A DNA stretch of 64,000 nt, taken from Nephrocerus scutellatus (lineage: Eukaryota > Arthropoda > Insecta > Diptera > Pipunculidae). Of this stretch, positions 32,943 to 43,000 are shown one piece after another (the first letter of the stretch is position 1; every line of letters starts with the position of its first letter). The stretch is taken from NCBI GenBank assembly GCA_947095585.1, contig OX352761.1, positions 22,101,777 through 22,165,776 on the forward strand, given 5' to 3'. The position numbers and the translations under genes were made by a program. Below the pieces are notes generated by a model that was not told the origin of the DNA, did no database searches, and was given only the letters and a program-made list of their open reading frames with translations.

Positions 32943-35900
32943 TTAATGCTTTAGTTGCTGATTGTTGTTGTTGTCTGGGATGGGCAGTAGGCACAGTTTG
33001 GTCACTGGTCGCTTGTACACAGCGTTCTGACATCTCACTGTTGCGACGCGAACTCGTCCGTCAGATCCCGGATGAGTATCGATGACCCTGCCGAGTAGCC
33101 ATTTCGAAGGTGGCATGGTTTCTTCCTTGATGAGCACCAATTGGCCGATAACAATGTTTTCGTTGGTTCTCAACCACTTTGGGCGTTGTTGCAGGCGGGA
33201 GAGGTATTCTGTAGACCAAATTCTCCAGAAATGCTGGTACATCCTTTGAACTAGTTGGAAACGATTGAGACGGTTGGTCTTCACCTCGAGCAATGCTGGT
33301 TCGGGTGTCGTAATTGGTGCCTCCCCGATCAGGAAATGACCTGGGGTGAGAATCGTGCAGTCATCTGGGTCGTCCGACATGGGGCATAATGGTCGCGAAT
33401 TCAAGCACGATTCGATCTGGCACAGCAACGTCGTCAATTCCTCGAATGTGAGTAAGGTGTCGCCCATGACACGTCGTAAATGGTGTTTCACTGATTTCAC
33501 TCCTGCTTCCCACAATCCGCCAAAATGTGGCGAAGCAGGAGGGATGAATCTCCAGGTGGTGCCATCTTGTGCCAGTAGTGCAGTTATCTCGGGACTGACA
33601 GCCTTAGTGCTCTGTTGATGCAGGAATGCCAGTTGACGACTGGATCCAACGAAGTTGGTTGCACAATCGCTGTATAGGCTTTGAATTTTGCCTCTTCGCG
33701 CAGTGAACCTCTCGAACGATGCTATAAATGCATTTGTGGTGAGCTCGGACACCAACTCCAAATGCAGTGCTTTGGTGGATAGACAGACGAATAGGCAGAT
33801 GTAACCTTTCGTCGATGCACCACCACGGCCCTTACGTAATTTGATCGATATCGGACCGGCATAGTCTACACCGCTGTGCAAAAACGGCCTCGATGGTGTA
33901 ACACGATGCGATGGAAGATTCGCCATCATTTGCTGGCTCGTGATTGAGCGATGGCGAAAGCACACGACGCATTTATGGACGTGCGAGCGCACCAAGGTTT
34001 TGATGCTCAGGATCCAGTAGTGCTTTCGTAAATGAGCCAACATCAGCTGTGGACCGCCGTGTAGCGTTGTGCGATGTGCTTGTGAAATGATTAAATGGGT
34101 GAGTTGATCATCTTTGGGAAGAATTATCGGATGCTTCTCTGTGTATGGCACATTCGAGTTTTTAAGCCGCCCTCCAACACGTAGGATCCCGTCGACGTCG
34201 ACGAAAGGGTTTAGAGACCGAAGTGGGCTTTTGTCGAGTAGGTGTTCCCCTGACTGACATCGTGATATCTCGTCAGCGAAATGGATTGATTGAACCAGCC
34301 TGACCCAGAACTCGATTGACCAATTGAGCTCCGGTACGGTTATGAAACCTTCTAATCGCGTTGCTGCGCTGATACGTCGACGGTGGATAGGGCGTCTGCA
34401 TAAAGCCGTGACACGAAGTAATTTGCCGAGCGATGAACATCGAGCGAGTAAATGGTAAATGTCGTTGCGACACGTTACGGCTTCTACATGTGTTGCGATC
34501 ATTGAATTTATTTTGCGTTCATCGATGTTCGTGTAAACCTCGCGAGTCTTCTGAAGTGGCCACTTACTTATGTCTTCCCGCAGCCAACCAGGACCCGTCC
34601 ACCACAATGGATGGTTGTGTAATAATGATGGTTCAACGCCACGGGACTCACAGTCAGCGGGGTTCCGCTTAGTGTCGACATGGCTCCAATTGGTGGGCTG
34701 AAGATAGTCTAGGATTTGCGAAACCCGGTTTGCCACGAACGTCTTCCACCGGTTCGGAGAACTGCGTAGCCAACCAAGAACCACTTCCGAATCGGTCCAT
34801 GCAAACATTTGAGACTGTGACACGTTAAGGGATGTGCCGATGGTGTGCATGAGTTTGGCTAGGAGTACGCTGGCACAAAGCTCCAATCGTGGCAAGCTGA
34901 TGGTCTTCAGTGGGGCAATCTTTGTTTTGGATGCCAGAATATTGATGTTTACAGATCCATCTATCGACGTCGTACGAGTATACACCACAGCTGCGTAGGC
35001 CTTGGAGGAGGCGTCGCTGAAACCGTGAATTTGAATGTCGGCGTGGTCTTTCGAATGATTTATCCAGCGATCGATTCTGAGAGCCTCCAAAGATCTCAAA
35101 CTACCTCGATAAGTAAGCCATCTTTGAGCGATTGAGTGTGGGACCGCTTCGTCCCACGATATGCCGAGTACCCACAACTCTTGGAACATGATTTTTGCAA
35201 TGATTGTGGTCGGGGATACCCAGCCGAGCGGATCGAAGATCTTCGATGACTGTGACAATATTGATCGTTTGGTTGGTGCACGAATGTCAGATACTGAGCT
35301 GATGTTAAATCCAAAACAATCGGCCGAGGGAGACCAATGCAGTCCAAGAGTTTTCACTGATTGATCCCAATTTAGTTCAAGTCGTCCCTGATGCTCGCGG
35401 AATTCGGTCGGTATCTCATTGAGAAGATGTTGGCTGTTCGAGGACCACTTCCGCAGTTCAAAACCGCCACATCGGAGCAACGCCACTATTTGTCTCTGGA
35501 CTTCGAGTAAATCCACAATGTCGTGTGAACCTGTCATCAAGTCGTCGACGTAGAAGTCTCTTGCGGCGACTTCGGCAGCGATTGGAAATCTCTTCTGTTC
35601 ATCTCGTGCGAGCTGATGGATTGTACGAATTGCCAGATACGGAGCGCTGGCGGTGCCATAAGAGACGGTGCACAATCGAAAATCTCTTATTGGTTCTTCT
35701 GGGGAATTTCGCCATACGATTCTCTGATAGTTCCTATGCTCAGGTGCTATCAGGATCTGTCGGTACATCTGCTTGATATCTGCGACGAAAACGAATTTAT
35801 GATTGCGAAAACGGGTTAGTATTTCGAAGATGCTGTGTTGAAGTTTGGGACCAATACGAAGCTTCTGATTTAGCGATACGCCGGTCGTTGTTTTATGTGA

Positions 35901-36017
35901 CGCGTCGAAAACCACACGTAGTTTTCGTTGCATTACACCGTGATGAGGAAGATAACACATCTTCTCAGGCGATTTGCTGTCGTCGTTCCACACTTCCTCC
36001 ATATGGCCCGATTCCAA
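32943..36017 (-). CDS. pol: BEL Pol: RT, RNase H, integrase
   Basis: A 1,024-codon open frame copying and integrating the element. RT motif A is VFVADIKQMYRQILI (Asp at about residue 80) and motif C is DFYVDDLM (YVDD at 156-159). RNase H-like A17-type motifs follow: GFSDASSKAYAAVVY, FAWTDSEVVLGWL and NPADCESRG. The integrase zinc-binding part is in HRTTLHGGPQLMLAHLRKHY with CVVCF. The DDE core shows HSGVDYAGP, LYSDCATNF and GGLWEAGVKSVK. A DUF5641-like tail ends at RPVTKLCLLPIP. It is in the same frame as the upstream gag-protease and is separated from it by one TAG (36024-36026) plus two codons. The natural protein is a single Gag-Pol, so the ATG here is not the natural start. Confidence 0.93.
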   Translation of the reverse strand: MESGHMEEVWNDDSKSPEKMCYLPHHGVMQRKLRVVFDASHKTTTGVSLNQKLRIGPKLQHSIFEILTRFRNHKFVFVADIKQMYRQILIAPEHRNYQRIVWRNSPEEPIRDFRLCTVSYGTASAPYLAIRTIHQLARDEQKRFPIAAEVAARDFYVDDLMTGSHDIVDLLEVQRQIVALLRCGGFELRKWSSNSQHLLNEIPTEFREHQGRLELNWDQSVKTLGLHWSPSADCFGFNISSVSDIRAPTKRSILSQSSKIFDPLGWVSPTTIIAKIMFQELWVLGISWDEAVPHSIAQRWLTYRGSLRSLEALRIDRWINHSKDHADIQIHGFSDASSKAYAAVVYTRTTSIDGSVNINILASKTKIAPLKTISLPRLELCASVLLAKLMHTIGTSLNVSQSQMFAWTDSEVVLGWLRSSPNRWKTFVANRVSQILDYLQPTNWSHVDTKRNPADCESRGVEPSLLHNHPLWWTGPGWLREDISKWPLQKTREVYTNIDERKINSMIATHVEAVTCRNDIYHLLARCSSLGKLLRVTALCRRPIHRRRISAATRLEGFITVPELNWSIEFWVRLVQSIHFADEISRCQSGEHLLDKSPLRSLNPFVDVDGILRVGGRLKNSNVPYTEKHPIILPKDDQLTHLIISQAHRTTLHGGPQLMLAHLRKHYWILSIKTLVRSHVHKCVVCFRHRSITSQQMMANLPSHRVTPSRPFLHSGVDYAGPISIKLRKGRGGASTKGYICLFVCLSTKALHLELVSELTTNAFIASFERFTARRGKIQSLYSDCATNFVGSSRQLAFLHQQSTKAVSPEITALLAQDGTTWRFIPPASPHFGGLWEAGVKSVKHHLRRVMGDTLLTFEELTTLLCQIESCLNSRPLCPMSDDPDDCTILTPGHFLIGEAPITTPEPALLEVKTNRLNRFQLVQRMYQHFWRIWSTEYLSRLQQRPKWLRTNENIVIGQLVLIKEETMPPSKWLLGRVIDTHPGSDGRVRVATVRCQNAVYKRPVTKLCLLPIPDNNNNQQLKH

Positions 36018-36023
36018 ATAGTC

Positions 36024-37349
36024 CTACATGAACTTGTTGTACTCTGCACGGAGTTGGCAATTTTTAGTAAACCGACGTTCCATATGTTGCAGTCTGAGGA
36101 TTGCGCCATCTCGTGATCTTCCAAGCGGTGATGAATTTTCGTTGAATGGCAGGAAGACTGTGTATCTTCCATTTTCATTGCGATAGTGTGTTGATTCGTA
36201 ATGCTGTTCACATTTTGATTCATCGTGGGTTAGTTCTCGACGTGAACAAACGTCCTCGATCTCCCAGAATGACCTGAGTGTGCTATCGATTGTGTCATAA
36301 TTCTCAATTTTCGTTGTCAAACTCAACAATTTATTGGTTGCCTTGCGTTCCACCTTGCCGAAGAGTATGTATCCCAGTTTGGTGTTCTGTGCGAAGGGTG
36401 AACCGCTGACACCAGTGATGCAACCGTCCTTTTGAAGCATTCCAATGACATCAGCTCCAAGCAAAATATCAATTCGGTTGGGACGATGGTAATGGGGATC
36501 GGCAAGTTCCAAATGTTCCAAGTGTGGCCATTGATGTGTGTCGATGGGTTGAGATGGCAGCGTGCCTGTGATCTTCTCGACTACAAGGGCTGTGATTGAG
36601 ATCGAAAATGTTGCATCGGTTCGGGATTGTAATACGAATTCAACAAGTGAGCGCGACATGGGCGCCTCATTGGCACAGATACCACTGATTGCGACTGCTG
36701 CTGGTTTTCTCGATAATCCGATACGATTTGCGGTGCTCTCTGAAACGAAGCTGATCTGTGACCCCGAATCCAACAGAGCTCGAACGGTGAAGTTTTGGTT
36801 GGCGTGTGATACGATGACGATTGCTGTGGCGAGCAGCACATCTGCGAATGGCGATGCGACATGGTTGGCTGTGACCTGAGTATGTGATGATGATTCGACG
36901 GATGGTTTGCAGTCAGAATTCCAGATGTGCAGGAGCGTGTGGTGTCTTCTATTGCAAATCCGGCACAAACTGGATCTGCAGACCGAACTAGAGTGGCCTT
37001 TCCGCAAGCAGTTAAAGCATAGCCTCTTTTCGCGGACGAGGTTTGACTTCTCTTCGAATGTGAGATGTTTGAATTGTTCGCACTGGAAGACGTTGTGATT
37101 TCCAGCACAGACATGACAGGCGGAGTTGTGAGCGTCTGAAGTAACGACGAGTGAGCGAGCTGATTGTGTTTCCGGCTTGCGATGCGGTCGAGTCCGCGAT
37201 GAGTGCGATGATGCCGGAGCTTCTAGATACGAGTGTGACGAGTTTGATTTGGTTCGAGTCATGGAAATCATCTCCAGCGATTGCCATCGGGCGTTCAGGA
37301 AATCAATTAAATCCTTGTATGATGGATATTTCGCTCGGGTTAGTGACAT
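36024..37349 (-). CDS. gag-pol: BEL Gag C-terminus and aspartic protease, ends at in-frame TAG
   Basis: A 441-codon frame. Residues 1-70 are Gag (YPSYKDLIDFLNARWQSLE); the coding sequence continues upstream to about 37386 (DKFDPETHRQWEMS), so the ATG is internal. Three zinc-knuckle motifs follow: CHVCAGNHNVFQC (78-90), CFNCLRKGHSSSVC (111-124) and CRICNRRHHTLLH (129-141). The retroviral-type protease has ALLDSGSQISFVSE (DSG at 194-196) and LLGADVIG. The frame ends TKNCQLRAEYNKFM at a TAG, after which Pol continues in phase. The N-terminal part of Gag is missing. Confidence 0.9.
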   Translation of the reverse strand: MSLTRAKYPSYKDLIDFLNARWQSLEMISMTRTKSNSSHSYLEAPASSHSSRTRPHRKPETQSARSLVVTSDAHNSACHVCAGNHNVFQCEQFKHLTFEEKSNLVREKRLCFNCLRKGHSSSVCRSSLCRICNRRHHTLLHIWNSDCKPSVESSSHTQVTANHVASPFADVLLATAIVIVSHANQNFTVRALLDSGSQISFVSESTANRIGLSRKPAAVAISGICANEAPMSRSLVEFVLQSRTDATFSISITALVVEKITGTLPSQPIDTHQWPHLEHLELADPHYHRPNRIDILLGADVIGMLQKDGCITGVSGSPFAQNTKLGYILFGKVERKATNKLLSLTTKIENYDTIDSTLRSFWEIEDVCSRRELTHDESKCEQHYESTHYRNENGRYTVFLPFNENSSPLGRSRDGAILRLQHMERRFTKNCQLRAEYNKFM

Positions 37350-37389
37350 CTCCCATTGTCGGTGGGTTTCTGGGTCGAATTTGTCAAAT

Positions 37390-37455
37390 ATATACTACAG
37401 AAAGGTTCTGGCCCTACTAGCGAAATTTCTGCTCCTTTCGAGCCTTTCCGCTGTT
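37390..37455. repeat. 66-bp patch identical to LOA-4
   Basis: These 66 bp are identical, in the same orientation, to 38130-38195 inside the LOA-4 element 740 bp away. They lie between the truncated BEL gag and the 22-bp 5' LTR stub. The junctions share 1-2 bp. The simplest reading is a deletion repaired by copying a nearby template. Confidence 0.88.
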
Positions 37456-37475
37456 GGTGATTGAACAATCCAACA
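37454..37475 (-). repeat. BEL 5' LTR remnant (22 bp)
   Basis: TTGGTGATTGAACAATCCAA plus CA equals the outer 22 bp of the 3' LTR (32899-32920). It is the outer tip of the 5' LTR, followed by the target duplication ATAG. The remainder of the LTR and the primer-binding site are gone. Confidence 0.9.
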
Positions 37476-37600
37476 ATAGAGATCGCGGTTTTGTCTCTGG
37501 AAATAGATTGATTTATGGAATAGATGTTATACGGGTGGCGATATAGGATAGCGTTCCATAGGCTCTCGTCACCTTTGCTATAAATCACCTTACACCTTTA
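37476..37600 (-). pseudogene. LOA-3 endonuclease, N-terminal segment
   Basis: The minus strand reads GDESLWNAILYRHPYN then SISRDKTAISI, which joins in phase to ETHTTHGSTRII at 32649 once the BEL element is ignored. It is the most upstream recognisable part of LOA-3. The sequence from 37601 to 37683 is AT-rich. Confidence 0.75.
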
Positions 37601-37683
37601 AAAATATAGTAATAATAAGAGCAACAATGAAATAATTACAGCAATAAATACAAAATAATAACAATAATAAAAATATAATTAAC

Positions 37684-40010
37684 TATGATGACGATGATGA
37701 TGATAAATGGGGTGTAGTAGCCCTGCGACCCATGCGGAACTATTGCGCTTCCCCCTGACTTGTGCTACAGCGACAGTGTATGTCTATCTCTAAAGCACTC
37801 CCTCCATACTTATGGCTCCTAAAAATTTAATAAAATGGAGGGGATTCAGTGAATGCCGCGCAGACTCCGAGATTACGTGAGTTCCAATGTGATCTCTTCT
37901 CTGTCGGATCGTTGAACTCGTTGAGAAGATGCCACTGGGTCTTCTACGCTTTCTTTATATGTCCTTTCAGTGTGCAATGTCCTGTTAGGAAACCCGTAAT
38001 GATTCTTACATTACTTCAGCTTAGTGCCAATATCATGCGTCACCTCTTTGAGTTATAGTTCCTAAGTATTTTATTTGCTTGCCGTAGACCTGAGAGATTC
38101 TCCCAACTCTTCGCGCATTGTGCGGTACCATATACTACAGAAAGGTTCTGGCCCTACTAGCGAAATTTCTGCTCCTTTCGAGCCTTTCCGCTGTTTCGTT
38201 GCCTTCTATGCCGGTGTGTCCCGGCACCCAGTAAAAACGCACTTTGTTGACTTCGCCAAGACTATTTAGCATCGCCCTGCATTTCTTCACAAGTTAAGAT
38301 GTGATGTGGAATGTATCCGGGGCTCTTAGCGCGGCTTGGATGTCTGTCATGATAGCTATTCCCAGCCTTCCAAGATTAAAGTGAGCACGTGTACTTCTGC
38401 CTGGAATATACTCGGGCACTGTCCCATTGCTACAGAGTATTTGGTTCGTGGCCCATAGACTCCAGCATCCGTGACTTCAGATTTCTTTCATCCATACGTA
38501 TACGTATACCACTTTATGGTCCAACTAATTAATCTGGTATTCAGTCTCAGAGCTGAATTCCTTCTTGTTGCTCATTACTATTTTAAAACTCTATTTGAAT
38601 TCGATCTTTTGCACCATGTTATCACACGGCATGCTCGCTAAGAGAGTCAGCTTGGACAGTGATTCCACTATTGCTCTTGCCCTGTTGTGCAGCCTACCTT
38701 GCTTAAACGTAACTTGGTTTCGCTGGACTTTCTCTCTACCACTGGGTGTAGAGGGAGTAGCCCAAGGATCGCCTCCATATCCTGTAATTAAAACACAGGC
38801 CAGCACTTTTGCGCTCTGCACTTTTTCTTATTCCCTTTTCGTAATCATTGGAATTACTATCATGGTGTACATCCAGTGCATTATTCTGGGACTAACTCCC
38901 CATTTATTTACCACCTTCCTGCATACCATGAGTGCCCTTTTTGATTTGTGTAGTACTGCTTTCTGGTGTTTGTCCCATAGCAGTCTTCTATCAAATATCC
39001 TAAGGTATTTAACCTTTTTGCTGATAGCTACCTCTTCTCCATTAAGGTTAACCGGGTACATTCGCCCTTGCTTCCTTTTATTGGTGAAGGGAACCATTGT
39101 GGTCATGTTTGGGCTTACCCTTAGTCCCACTTCTTGACACCATCTACTCGTGACATTTAATACGTTTTGTATTATGTCACGATGACTATATCGTCTTCAT
39201 AGCCTTGGACATAAATTCCTGCTCCAGGTATTCGCTGAAGTAGCTCATCCACAATAATGCTCCACAAAAGGGGTTACAGTACCCCACATCCCAATTGCAG
39301 TCATCCTTTTGTAGTGTTGTCCAAAATGGTTTTATCACCGGCTAAAGTCCCCGTTGTTGTGGTGCCAAGCATCTCGCACAACCATATAATTATTGTGCTG
39401 TCTACATTTTTCTATCCGGAGCATTTATTATCGCCCCATGGGAAGCGCTATCGAATGCTCCTTCGATATCAAGGAAGGTACGGTGCGCGATTTTATTCGT
39501 GGAAAGGGACCCCTCTATACTTTCCTTCAACTCCCACTGTGCGGTCTCCGTAGATCTTGCTCTGTATGCCCGCTGACTTGAGTGTCGGGGTTCTCTTTCC
39601 AGTACTTTCGACCATATAAAAATGTACATAGCCTTTTCGATAGTCTTTAGAACGAACGAAGTTAGGCTAATTGGTCTGTATGACTTTGGTTGGGTGGGAT
39701 CTTTCTTCCCCACTTTAGGTATGAATACCACCTTATCCAGCTTATCGGTATATACTCGAGTGCTAGGCTACTTCTAAATATGAATGTGGAATGAGTTTAT
39801 CTAATCCAGCTTGCATGACTGCAGGGATTACCCCGTCCATGCCTGCCGATTTATAAGGCTGGAAGCTTGTAACTGCCCATAGGATTCTTTGTTCCGTGCA
39901 GATCACCGAGACCTTCTTCCAGTTCTCCCTACTTGTCCTAAGGTGGTTCAACTCCATCTCGGGCTCGATACTGGTCACTGTGCTACCTGAGAAGTGTGTT
40001 TTCTTCATTA
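37684..40010 (-). pseudogene. LOA-4 non-LTR retrotransposon
   Basis: On the minus strand, RILWAVTSFQPYKSAGMDGV (40008-39763) is followed by RT FIPKVGKKDPTQPKSYRPIS (39731) and motif A THRTFLDIEGAFDSASH-like residues. Motif C reads QGYEDDIVIV near 39200 (YEDD instead of YADD). GEEVAISKKVKYLRI is at 39060. RNase H is seen as IAIMTDIQAALRAP and FYWVPGHTGIEGNETAERL (about 38350-38190). The C-terminus has FLTGHCTLKGHI, and the element ends in a (CAT)n tail near 37684-37705. There are several stops and frameshifts and no endonuclease. Clade LOA is by similarity of motif order. Confidence 0.75.
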
Positions 40011-41869
40011 ACGTACCTGGCCGAGGCAGTAATCAGAAGATAACAATCAGGTACAGGTGGATCAATTGATATGTTGCTGACGTTCAACCCTAATGATAAT
40101 CGAATGAAGCATATTGTCTAGTCCGTACAATAGATATCAGGGAGTTGACATAACGACCCAAGGCGGGTCCGTTTGTGTGAAATAACTTTCCTTCAAATAA
40201 TGCTCTCAAATGACATCTCTAAACTTCATATACCTAAACCAGTTGGAGGTGCTTTGTTCAAATTAATTGTTGCAATAATTTATTACACACTTTATTGAAA
40301 TTTATTTGGATTGAAAATGTTACTCAACTAACATATTTATCCTTCTAAATGGATTTTGTGTCAGCCTAGTCTCAGCCCGGAAGAAGAGCATTAATTCATC
40401 ATGATGAAAAGGACGACACATTACGACGATTATTTGTCAACTGGGGTCACCAACAACAAGCTTCAATTCAAACCTAACACAAACCCAACCAAACCTTGCT
40501 CCATTAGGAGGACTACCCAACAACAAAGAACAAATTCCCAAAAGACCTAGTAGTCCGTCTGCTGCCATTGCCTATTGCAAGGTTTGCATTCATTCTGCGA
40601 CTATGAGTGTCCTGCCTGAGTGCATCATGTTTTTCGTTAGTACACAAGTGAGTATGCATACTAGGGCAGTTCGTGCCACTATCGCTGCTGCATGTCAGTT
40701 TGAAATGTTCCATCGCCCATCCTAATGTCAGACATTTAATTACGTCCGAATTGTAAAAATTTCAATTTGAACCATTTCGCACAAAACACTTAGTCAACAT
40801 GGCCCCACTGGCAGCCGTCGGTCGGTCGGTCGGTCGGTCTGTCCGTTCCTTGTTGTGGGCGGGGATGAACCGAACAAATAGGCAATTCACTAAAACCGAA
40901 TAAAACTTGAAATTATACTCCGGACCATCCATCCCCCGAGTGAAATGTGGCGCGACATCCAACCGAACGTACACAAAAACTCACAGCCATTTCTGAACAG
41001 TGCTTAAGTGCACTCACTGGACGATTAGAAATGTCCTGCGGCAGTTACGAAAGGCATTTTCGTGTCGATCGGACGACACGACCCAACAACTTTTTGTTAA
41101 AGCTCAAAGTTCATTGTTCGATGGCCAAATGAACCAACTAAAGTGCATGCATGCGAGAGAATGCAGTCGTCAAGCTGATGATGGTTAAATAGGAGGACTT
41201 GCTAAATAAGCGGAAACTGTTGACAGGAAGCTCTTTAATTTGTGTTTACCTCATGGTGACTGTTTGTAGGTAGAGCGTGAATGATGTGGAGGCATTTTGA
41301 AGTGATCAAACAAATGTGTGGCGACAGTCAGTCATCTGGATGGATTGATTTGACACAAATCGACCGACGCATTCAACAACATTGCAAAGTGCTATTTGTC
41401 CGAACGGCACCTTCTTCGAATGCAAGAAAATTGGTCGGTGCGCAGAACTTAAAGTGTCAAATGGACAAAAATTGCTTTAATTGTTTAAACAGAATAAATG
41501 TTTGTGCTGGTTTTAAGAAAATAACCAGAGGAACTTTAAACCTCAAAAAAATTTGACTCTCACATGGGTTTGCTTGATTTCCAACATTGGACAGCAAAAT
41601 TGAGGAATTTCGGTTAACCAAAAGTCATTTTTAGTCCATGTGAGTTAGAAGACTTTCAATAATGCGGAGTACACCGCTGAGAAGGTTAAAAATGCCAGCA
41701 ATGTCTATCTGATGAAACTGAATTACGCTTTCAAATTTTCGAATTGAAGTTCTAATTGTGACACAAACTAATTTCATGTCACACCGATGCCAACTACATA
41801 TAAGGACAGTAGTAAGTAATGTCGTCAAAAGCATTTAAAGGATTGGCATTATTTATCAGTCACAGACAC
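40011..41869. other. No gene recognised
   Basis: Less AT-rich than its surroundings and with no element I can name. It contains a (CGGT)n microsatellite at 40816-40838. Several open frames of 60-91 codons (for example 41281-41556) have no domain. It is a good candidate for host intronic or intergenic DNA. Confidence 0.5.
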
Positions 41870-42160
41870 AAGTATAGTATATTACAGAACGAGCAAGGAA
41901 AGTGGAGTTTATCGTGCGAGGTCGAAGCTTGAAGCGGCAATCTAACGAGCACGATGAGTACTTTTCTGCGTGGCGAGAAATCACAAACGACAAACAAAAA
42001 AGAATTCTTGCTCATGCGCAACGTGTTCGCTGAGATTGTAGTAAATAACAAAAGACGTTTATATCATAACATAACTAGTGTTGTTATGGGCTACTTTCGA
42101 GGCTAGTTTATAGCGTACGAAACAGTCACTTTCGTCTATGGGCGTGTGAAAAAATATTTT
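41870..42160. repeat. Foldback repeat, copy 2
   Basis: It begins with TATATTACAGAACGAGCAAG, the reverse complement of the right side of copy 1 (20500-20570). It continues with GAATTCTTGCTCATGCGCAA, GTAGTAAATAACAAAAGAC and GTTATGGGCTACTTTCGAGG, all shared with copy 1. The central palindrome and second arm are missing: it ends near GGGCGTGTGAAAAAATATTT. Confidence 0.75.
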
Positions 42161-42689
42161 CATCTTGCTTTCGGAAATATCGACTGAATTCGTGTAGATA
42201 TTTCGTTTTGGTTTCGGTTTTCAGTTGGGGGTTGGGGCGCCCCATTTTTCCAATGGGGTCTTCTGCAGTTTGTTTGACTTTTCAACTTGTCTATACCTGT
42301 TATCTAATTAGGGGAAATTACACGCTTGCAAATTATCCAAACTGTTTATCAAAGTTCGCGTTAGATTGCGACAAATTTACGTGCGCTTATCATTCTCAGT
42401 TATGAAGCCCATTTTTGGCTCAACGGCTTCGTTTAAAAACAAAACTTTTACATTTAGGCAAGTCAGCAACCCGTAACCGTTCACTTAATGCCAATACAGA
42501 AAAAAAATCAGTTTGGTGCGGTTTTTATGGTGCAGGAGGTCAATTCTTTTTCTCTGATGATGATGGCAACACACTTATGTAGTCAATATGACAATCGCTA
42601 CCGAGTCATATTGACCTTTTACTTTTGGGATAACTTGGAAGAGGTGCACTTAGAGTATATTGGGTTTCAAGATGACATCAATACCACAG
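42161..42689. other. No gene recognised
   Basis: No supported coding signal. The right half may be decayed CR1 connector, but I cannot show it. Confidence 0.4.
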
Positions 42690-43000
42690 GCTGTCCAAGA
42701 AAATTGCGTTATTGAAGTCAAATTTTGGTGACCGTGTTATCTCCAGAAAGGGACTAGTCAATTTGCCATCTTGTTCGAGTAGTTTGGGTCCTCTAACAAT
42801 TTTTTTATGGCTATGTCCAATCCACGATCTATGAAAATAAACCAGAGAGTTAAGACGCCCCCTAAAAACGTGAAATAACAGTGGCATATAACCAGATTTA
42901 TGCGAATCAGCCATGAGAAAAACAACCCAAACGAGCCAGCAATGATTGTAATGCCCATCATCGGCGAGTTAAATTCACCGACAACCAAAAATTGAGTCAA
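42690..43000 (-). pseudogene. Possible CR1 endonuclease piece, inverted
   Basis: The minus strand reads TQFLVVGEFNSPMMGI, resembling the VVGDFNSP motif of CR1-like endonucleases with D changed to E. Further along is KFDFNNAIFLDSLWY, resembling the connector. It abuts, head to head, the plus-strand RT part of a CR1-like element at 43000. The match is short, so this is tentative. Confidence 0.35.

Larger units (their letters stand above)
32650..37475 (-). mobile_element. BEL/Pao LTR retrotransposon
   Basis: The element runs from its 3' LTR (32650-32920) through pol and gag-protease coding sequence to a 22-bp stub of the 5' LTR (37454-37475). ATAG flanks it on both sides (32646-32649 and 37476-37479). 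When the element is ignored, the two flanks join into one uninterrupted LOA endonuclease frame, which proves the boundaries. The 5' LTR body and the start of gag are missing, replaced by a 66-bp patch. The element can no longer transcribe itself normally, but its pol is nearly intact, suggesting recent insertion. Confidence 0.93.

Noticed and set aside
36562..36879. Plus-strand frames over the BEL gag-protease and pol
   Set aside because: They are antisense shadows of a strongly recognisable polyprotein.
40816..40838. (CGGT)n repeat as another Helentron-like left end
   Set aside because: Neither the TTCTCTATATTAACTTC left end nor the core unit flanks it, so it is a simple microsatellite.
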